64,000 nucleotides of DNA from JBFLYH01 sp964630235. GTDB taxonomy: Bacteria > Oederibacteriota > JAAXVQ01 > JAUVAV01. The notes beneath the pieces were generated by a model that saw only the letters and a list, made by a program, of their open reading frames with translations, ran no database searches and was not told where the DNA came from. The position numbers and the translations under genes were made by a program. Within the stretch, counting starts at the first letter, position 1, and every line of letters starts with the position of its first letter. Positions 59,250 through 64,000 of this stretch are shown piece after piece. The stretch is taken from the NCBI GenBank assembly GCA_964630235.1, contig CAZVUO010000001.1:930001-994000 (forward strand). Direction: 5' to 3'.

Positions 59250-59636
59250 ATGCAGAAGGGTACGTTCTCGGTGCGGCTGGACGAGGCCAAGCAGCGCCTC
59301 TATGTCCGGGTGGTGGGGTTTTTATCCGAATCAGAGGCCCAGGCCTTTTCCAATGAGGTCATCACCCAAGGCGGCAAATTGAGATCCGGGTTCACCGTCA
59401 TCACCGACCTCTCGCAGGCCCAGCCGTTTTCAGAAACCGGCGCGCTGCAGGTTCAGCGGGCGCAAAGTTTCCTGCAGCAGCAGGGAATGCGCCGCCTGAT
59501 CCGCGTGTATGATCCCCACAACATTCTGAGCAAGATGCAATTCGAGCGCAAAGGCAGGGACGCGGGCTACACGGTCCGCCAGGAGAGCGCCCGCTCGCTG
59601 GCCGAAGCGGAAAAGATGCTCGACGCCGATTCCTAA
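59250..59636 (+). CDS. STAS/SpoIIAA-like protein
   Basis: 128 residues. The pattern TFSVRLDEAKQRLYVRVVGFLSESEAQAFSNEV and VITDLSQAQPF fits the SpoIIAA-like STAS fold. The usual phosphorylatable Ser of anti-anti-sigma factors (in a DxSG motif) is not obvious (ITDLSQAQ). ATG 59250 follows AGGAGG. It lies 17 bases after hldD and is the last gene of the unit. An anti-sigma-type ATPase is encoded far away at 23149; a link is speculative. Confidence 0.7.
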   Translation: MQKGTFSVRLDEAKQRLYVRVVGFLSESEAQAFSNEVITQGGKLRSGFTVITDLSQAQPFSETGALQVQRAQSFLQQQGMRRLIRVYDPHNILSKMQFERKGRDAGYTVRQESARSLAEAEKMLDADS

Positions 59637-59747
59637 GCCCTGAGCCCCAACCCATTCCGCGACGTTAAAAAAATCCTGCTGGTGTCACGGGTATAAATCT
59701 GCGCGAAACGTTTTCCGTCAACATGCACCGGGACAAAACAGGGCGGG

Positions 59748-59850
59748 ATGCCATCCCCTCCGCAGGGGGGGGTGAATGCGGAATGGTTGCTCCGGGGATG
59801 CCGCCAAGAAGGGGCGGCGATGGTTGAGGGTGGTATCCCGGGCGGTTCCA
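59748..59850 (+). repeat. GATGTCGCC/GGGGGCTCC element, copy 6 (truncated)
   Basis: Head-to-tail with copy 7 between two convergent genes. It has GGATGCCGCC in place of GGATGTCGCC and ends at TATCCCGGGCGGTTCC, lacking the CTTCGG hairpin. Confidence 0.55.
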
Positions 59851-59975
59851 TCCCCTCCGCAGGGCACCCCGAGCTTGCTCGGGGGTGAATGCGGAATGGT
59901 TGCTCCGGGGATGTCGCCAAGAGGAGGTAACGAGGGGTGCAGTTGGTACCCCGGGCTCTTCGGCCGGGGGGCTCC
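59851..59975 (+). repeat. GATGTCGCC/GGGGGCTCC element, copy 7
   Basis: Nearly identical to copy 5: stem TCCGCA/TGCGGA, ACCCCGAGC/GCTCGGGGG, GGATGTCGCC (59909-59918), GGTACCCCGGG, a CTTCGG hairpin and GGGGGGCTCC. It lies between convergent 3' ends, so this copy cannot be the leader of a plus-strand gene. With copy 6 it fills most of the 374-base gap 59637-60010. Confidence 0.65.
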
Positions 59976-60010
59976 ATCCCCTGCAACGATCTTTCCCGTT
60001 CCAGTTGAAT

Positions 60011-60577
60011 TTATTTTCCCGAATTGCCTCCGGGGAGATCCACGATCCAGCGCCACTGCTGGGGGTTCTCTTCCTGCAAGCTGATCCGCGCCTGCCGGAG
60101 GCCGGTCATCTCGGCCATTCCGGTAATGTATCCCGCCAGGATGTGTCTAAACTGCGCCGGCAGCTCGGGATAACCTGAAACTTCGAAAATAATCCGCTTC
60201 TCGCCCTCCGGAAAAGAGCGCGCCTCTCCCTGGTTGTGATAGGTGCTCCACAGGCGGGCCGCCTGCTTGATGGCGAATTCCGTGGTGGTGAACCGCAGCA
60301 AAATTTTGTAGATGCCTTTGAGATCGTTCAAGGCGTTGACCCGGCCCAGGGACCGGAGCGCGTCCGACTGGCTCTGGCCGGGGAACAGCAGGGGCGCGGA
60401 GAGCGCGGCGACTTTGGTCACGAATTCGATGGACAGCTGGGTGATGGGCAGGGCGTCCTGGTAAGCCGTGACTTCCGTAGGGGTCAGGTTGGAGAGCACG
60501 GCGTTTTCCGCGGCGCCGCCTTTGGCGCGCAGCAGGGAACGGGTATGGATCAAGCCGGCTGCTTTGATCAGTGCCAT
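60011..60577 (-). CDS. HNOB/V4R-like domain protein of unknown function
   Basis: 188 residues. The layout ITQLSIEFVTKVAALSAP, LGRVNALNDLKGIYKILLRF, AARLWSTYHNQGEARSFPEG and HILAGYITGMAEMTGLRQ resembles small-molecule-binding proteins of the V4R/HNOB (DUF2378-like) group. This is a pattern-level match only, and no haem-binding His is proven. ATG 60577 (MALIKAAGLI) has GAGGAG upstream; the frame extends eight codons further. It is divergent from recA. Confidence 0.55.
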   Translation of the reverse strand: MALIKAAGLIHTRSLLRAKGGAAENAVLSNLTPTEVTAYQDALPITQLSIEFVTKVAALSAPLLFPGQSQSDALRSLGRVNALNDLKGIYKILLRFTTTEFAIKQAARLWSTYHNQGEARSFPEGEKRIIFEVSGYPELPAQFRHILAGYITGMAEMTGLRQARISLQEENPQQWRWIVDLPGGNSGK

Positions 60578-60627
60578 GAAAAAATCTCCTCTTTTCTGCA
60601 TGGAATTCTGGAACGCGCGGTCAAAGC

Positions 60628-60636
60628 ATTATAACA
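60628..60636 (-). promoter_or_regulatory. Extended -10 promoter of the V4R-like gene
   Basis: On the minus strand, TGTTATAAT (60636-60628) matches the extended -10 (TGnTATAAT) exactly. There is no good -35. It faces away from the recA promoter. Confidence 0.6.
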
Positions 60637-60670
60637 AATCCGGTTGCGGCTGGCCATACCTTGGGGGGAT

Positions 60671-60704
60671 AGACCTTGACACTGGTCTGTCGCCGTGTTA
60701 GAAT
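60671..60704 (+). promoter_or_regulatory. recA promoter with an inverted repeat over the -35
   Basis: TTGACA (60676-60681), 17-bp spacer, TAGAAT (60699-60704). AGACC (60671-60675) and GGTCT (60684-60688) form a 5-bp inverted repeat around the -35, positioned like a repressor operator. A LexA-type site is plausible but does not match the E. coli or B. subtilis consensus. Confidence 0.7.
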
Positions 60705-60821
60705 CACGCCCGAAAATGCCTTTCTTTTAAGCATTTTCCAGTTGGTCAGCCAGCGCGCACATCCCGCCATCCCCTGACTGGCCGCATATCAACCGGAACC
60801 CATCCTCGGGAGGAACGAATC

Positions 60822-61937
60822 ATGTCGAGCGAAAAAACTAAAGCACTGGAGCAAGCGATTTCCCAGATCGAAAAGCAGTTTGGCAAAGGCACGATCATGA
60901 AGTTCAGCGAGCGTCCGGTGGAAGATGTCGCGGTGATACCCACCGGGTCCATCTCCCTCGACATCGCGATCGGCGTGGGCGGGATCCCCCGCGGGCGCAT
61001 TGTCGAGCTGTTCGGCCCCGAGTCATCCGGCAAGACCACCCTGGCCCAGCACATCATCGCCGAGCTGCAAAAAGCCGGCGGCAACGCGGCCTTTATTGAC
61101 GCGGAGCACGCCCTGGATCCGGAGTATGCGCGCAAGATCGGCGTGGACATTGACAACCTGCTCATTTCCCAGCCGGACTCCGGCGAACAGGCATTGGATA
61201 TCGCCGAAACCCTGGTGCGCTCCGGGGCGATTGACATCATTGTCATTGATTCCGTGGCCGCGCTGGTGCCGCGGGCGGAAATCGAGGGCGAAATGGGCGA
61301 TTCCCACATGGGTTTGCAGGCGCGCCTGATGTCCCAGGCCCTGCGTAAACTGACCGCCATCAGCAGCCGCTCCCGAACCTCGGTGATTTTCATCAATCAG
61401 CTGCGCGAAAAGATCGGTGTCATGTTCGGCAATCCGGAGACCACGCCTGGCGGCCGGGCCCTGAAGTTCTATGCCAGCCTGCGCCTGGACATCCGCCGCA
61501 CGGAAACGCTCAAGCGCGGCGACGAGGCGATCGGCAACCGCGTGAAGGTCAAGGTGGTGAAGAACAAAGTCGCGCCGCCGTTCGGCATCGCGAATTTCGA
61601 CATTCTGTTCGGCGAGGGCATTTCCAAGGAAGGCGACATTCTGGACCTGGGCGTGGAACACAGCCTGGTCGAGAAGAGCGGCGCGTGGTTCGCCTACCAG
61701 GGCCAGCGCATTGGACAAGGCCGGGAAGCGGCCAAGGCATTTCTCAAGGAAAACCGTGAGACCGCCGTGACGCTGGAGCGGACGCTGCGGGAAAAACTGC
61801 TGCCGTCCAAGAGCGCGGCCGAACCGGCCAAACCCGCACCAGAGGAAGAGCCGGTGGCGGGACGGCCGCGGGCCGCGGCTTCATCCGGCGTTTCCGCTGG
61901 CACCTCGGCTGGACCTTCGGCCGGCAAGCGGAACTGA
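60822..61937 (+). CDS. recA: Recombinase RecA
   Basis: 371 residues. Walker A is GPESSGKTT (about residue 65), Walker B is IDIIVIDSVAAL, and LRKLTAISSRSRTSVIFINQLREKIGVMFGNPETTPGGRALKFYAS spans loops L1 to L2 (cited here only as position 185-235). The C-terminal 40 residues are Ala/Pro-rich and low-complexity. RecA drives homologous recombination and the SOS response. ATG 60822 follows GGGAGGA. It lies eight bases before the AsmA-family gene, so the two may be co-transcribed. Confidence 0.97.
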   Translation: MSSEKTKALEQAISQIEKQFGKGTIMKFSERPVEDVAVIPTGSISLDIAIGVGGIPRGRIVELFGPESSGKTTLAQHIIAELQKAGGNAAFIDAEHALDPEYARKIGVDIDNLLISQPDSGEQALDIAETLVRSGAIDIIVIDSVAALVPRAEIEGEMGDSHMGLQARLMSQALRKLTAISSRSRTSVIFINQLREKIGVMFGNPETTPGGRALKFYASLRLDIRRTETLKRGDEAIGNRVKVKVVKNKVAPPFGIANFDILFGEGISKEGDILDLGVEHSLVEKSGAWFAYQGQRIGQGREAAKAFLKENRETAVTLERTLREKLLPSKSAAEPAKPAPEEEPVAGRPRAAASSGVSAGTSAGPSAGKRN

Positions 61938-61944
61938 GACGGGC

Positions 61945-64000
61945 ATGGCCTCCATGGACAAACGCAAGGGCCGCTGGTGGCGCTGGAGTTTGATCGGGCT
62001 GGTGAGCCTGTCGGTTCTGGCCGTGGCGGCCGCCATGGTGGTCCCCCGGTTCATCCCGTGGGACCGCGTGAAAGCGCAGGTCGAGCGGAAACTGTCCGAG
62101 ACCTTGAAACACCGTGTGACCATCGGCCAGGTCGGGTTCCAGGTATGGCGCGGATTCGAGGTTCGCGACCTCCGCGTGGAAAACGCGGCCGGTTTTTCGA
62201 AAGAGCCGCTCTTTACGGATGATCGGGTCAGTGTGCACTACCGGCTCTTGCCCCTGTTTTTGGGCCGGGTGGTTTTAAAAAGCATCCGCTTCGAAAAGCC
62301 CCGCTTGCTCGTGGAGCGTGGGCTGGACGGGCGCATGAACTTCGCCGATATGCTGCCCGCCCCCAAACCGGAAACCCCGGGGGACACCCCGGCGGCCCGC
62401 GCCTTGCCTGCCAACCTGCCGCTGGAATTGCTGGTCTCGAATTTCACCGTGCTCCAGGCTGATTTCACCTACCGCGACCTGGCTCCCAAACAGGAGTACC
62501 GGATCTCCAACCTGGATCTGGAAGTGAAGAACTTAACCCTGGCCGGCCTGACTCCCGTGACCGTGGACGCCAAGGCTGTGATGCAGGCGCTCGGCCGGAG
62601 CTATCCGGTGAGCGTGAGACTGGTGTGGCGCTTTGCCTACAGTAAAGGCCGCTTGCAGTTGGACCAGGCGGACGTGCGGGTCCCGGGTGCGGCCGTAAAC
62701 GCCGCCGGCACGCTGGAACAGGTTTTCAGCACGCCGCAGGTGCACCTCTCTGGAAAGATCGGCGTGGATTGGGCGGCCGTGCAGAAGGCCCTGCCAGACG
62801 CGTTCAGCGCCAAACTGCCGGAGGGCCTGCGGCTCGTCGGGACCAGCGACCTGACCTTCAACGTCAACGGACCGACCCGGCCGTGGACCGCGCTGGCCGC
62901 GGACGTGGTGCAGGATACTCAGCTGACGGTCGCGCGCGGCAGTCTGAACCTCCCGCTCACGCTCCAGGGCGGCGCGCGGCTCGAAGCCGGACGCCTGGAG
63001 CTGAAGCTCGCCCTGCAGGGAGCGGGCGCGCAAAGCAAACTCACGCTCAACCTCGCGGATATCCCGGCGCGGCGGCTGCTGGAAGCGAACTGGAGCGGGA
63101 CCGTGGATTTGGCCGGGATGCAAAAAGCCATCCAGCCCGGGGGACCTCAGCCCGGCGGGCAGGTGATCCTTGAGGCCCGGGCGCGCGGCGCCCTGACCGA
63201 GATCAGCCAGCTGGATTTTTCCGCCGACCTCCAGGCCAAGGGCGTGGGCGTGCGGGCCAAGGATAGAACGCTCCTGGACCAGCTCGAGGCCCAGATCAGC
63301 GTCGGACCCAAACAGGTGAAGATCTCCCGGCTGTCCGGCCAGGTGGCCGGCCAGGCCCTGACCGCCTCGTTGAGCGCCGACGGCTTCGACCTGCGCCGGC
63401 CCGAGACCCTCAAACCCGAATCCGCGGCCGCCCGCGTGCAGTGGACCCTGTCCGGCAAGGTGCTGGATGTGGACGCCCTGCTGGCCCTCGCGTCGCGGCC
63501 GGCCGCCGCATCCACCACGCCGGCCGCGGTGGCCGAGACCGCGGAGGAACTGCCTGAACCCGACGCCCGGAAGTTTTTCCCCGCCAAGCTCGAGTTGACG
63601 GGCCGCGCGAAGCTGGAAGGCCTGCGTTTTGGAAAGCTCGCCTTCGGCGCGCTGAACCTCGACCAGAATCTCAAGAACCGGGTACTGACGCTGAAAGGCA
63701 CCATGCAGGGGTATCAAGGCGAGATCACCCAGTCCACCGCGCTGGATTGCGCTGAACCGCTGATCGGGTATGCCCTGTCCGTGAAACCGGAGCGCATGGA
63801 CCTGGAACCCATGCTCAACGATCTCCTGGACACTTTCGTCGCGGCCAAGCTCAAGAAACCGGAACTGCTCGCCCAGCTCAAGGACAAATTCGTCGGCCGG
63901 TTGACCGGTTCGATGGACATCAAGGGGCGCGGCCTGCGGCAGGCCACGCTCCGGCCCAACCTGACCGGCAAGGGCCGCCTCGCGCTCCGTGACGGCCGCA
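61945..64000 (+). CDS. AsmA-family protein, 5' part (runs off the window)
   Basis: At least 685 residues with no stop before the window end. The N-terminus has a basic start and one membrane anchor (RWWRWSLIGLVSLSVLAVAA), then an AsmA-type repeat-rich periplasmic body (RVTIGQVGFQVWRGFEVRDL, FADMLPAP). AsmA-like proteins span the periplasm and act in outer-membrane lipid transport or assembly. ATG 61945 or 61954 could start it, both in frame. This supports a diderm envelope. Confidence 0.85.
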   Translation, partial: MASMDKRKGRWWRWSLIGLVSLSVLAVAAAMVVPRFIPWDRVKAQVERKLSETLKHRVTIGQVGFQVWRGFEVRDLRVENAAGFSKEPLFTDDRVSVHYRLLPLFLGRVVLKSIRFEKPRLLVERGLDGRMNFADMLPAPKPETPGDTPAARALPANLPLELLVSNFTVLQADFTYRDLAPKQEYRISNLDLEVKNLTLAGLTPVTVDAKAVMQALGRSYPVSVRLVWRFAYSKGRLQLDQADVRVPGAAVNAAGTLEQVFSTPQVHLSGKIGVDWAAVQKALPDAFSAKLPEGLRLVGTSDLTFNVNGPTRPWTALAADVVQDTQLTVARGSLNLPLTLQGGARLEAGRLELKLALQGAGAQSKLTLNLADIPARRLLEANWSGTVDLAGMQKAIQPGGPQPGGQVILEARARGALTEISQLDFSADLQAKGVGVRAKDRTLLDQLEAQISVGPKQVKISRLSGQVAGQALTASLSADGFDLRRPETLKPESAAARVQWTLSGKVLDVDALLALASRPAAASTTPAAVAETAEELPEPDARKFFPAKLELTGRAKLEGLRFGKLAFGALNLDQNLKNRVLTLKGTMQGYQGEITQSTALDCAEPLIGYALSVKPERMDLEPMLNDLLDTFVAAKLKKPELLAQLKDKFVGRLTGSMDIKGRGLRQATLRPNLTGKGRLALRDGR

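Overview
The window is GC-rich throughout (about two thirds G+C by eye), apart from one AT-richer gene. It reads as chromosomal DNA of a diderm bacterium from a little-cultivated lineage. Outer-membrane logic is shown by a heptose epimerase (HldD), a signal-peptide protein that looks like a beta-barrel, and an AsmA-family protein. Some of the informational genes resemble Firmicutes instead: a PolC-type replicase, PolX, a PcrA-type helicase, NrnA, ThyX, GatCAB, and a translation operon in Bacillus-like order. I cannot name the phylum from sequence alone. An Omnitrophota-like candidate phylum is my best guess and is inference only.

Layout: (1) 1-2654, the 3' part of polC. (2) 2799-4219 on the minus strand, murB and a GNAT acetyltransferase. 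(3) 4399-12426, one tightly overlapped operon of an HTH/PTS-IIA regulator and a membrane complex built like hydrogenase-4 (HyfB, C, E, F, G, I). The large subunit lacks the nickel-binding cysteines, so I call it an energy-converting hydrogenase-related (Ehr) complex. (4) 12464-20387, nusA-infB-ylxP-rbfA-nrnA-truB-ribF. (5) 20622-23643, HU-like protein, PcrA helicase and an anti-sigma-type ATPase. (6) PolX on the minus strand, then rtcB-archease-unknown. (7) 28562-31171, accessory genes: FkbM methyltransferase, small membrane protein, barrel-like protein, hemerythrin. (8) gatC-gatA-zinc ribbon-gatB, rlmD. (9) polA, coaE and two diguanylate cyclases in one overlapped unit. (10) rho, rpmE, thyX, prfA, DUF1284, prmC. 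(11) 48911-59636, a compact chemotaxis-type signalling operon: CheR, TPR, MshEN-CheW, TPR, PII, CheY, CheC, CheD, CheW, CheY, CheB, then hldD and a STAS-like protein. No CheA or MCP gene lies in the window. (12) A V4R/HNOB-like protein divergent from recA, and the start of an AsmA-family gene running off the end.

The intergenic DNA is full of structured repeats. The most striking is a GC-rich element with a GGATGTCGCC block and a GGGGGCTCC end. It occurs about eight times, always on the plus strand, and in two cases ends exactly at a start codon (ylxP, rbfA). Other repeats are a CATTGCGAG family, one copy of which contains four perfect 35-bp tandem hairpins; a ~110-bp MITE-like element in two inverted copies; and a GTCACCCCGG family, one copy of which carries another hairpin inside it.

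The strongest candidates for something new are this repeat/leader family, the Ehr operon lying between polC and nusA (with rimP missing), and the CheA-less TPR/PII/MshEN-CheW signalling operon close to two diguanylate cyclases.
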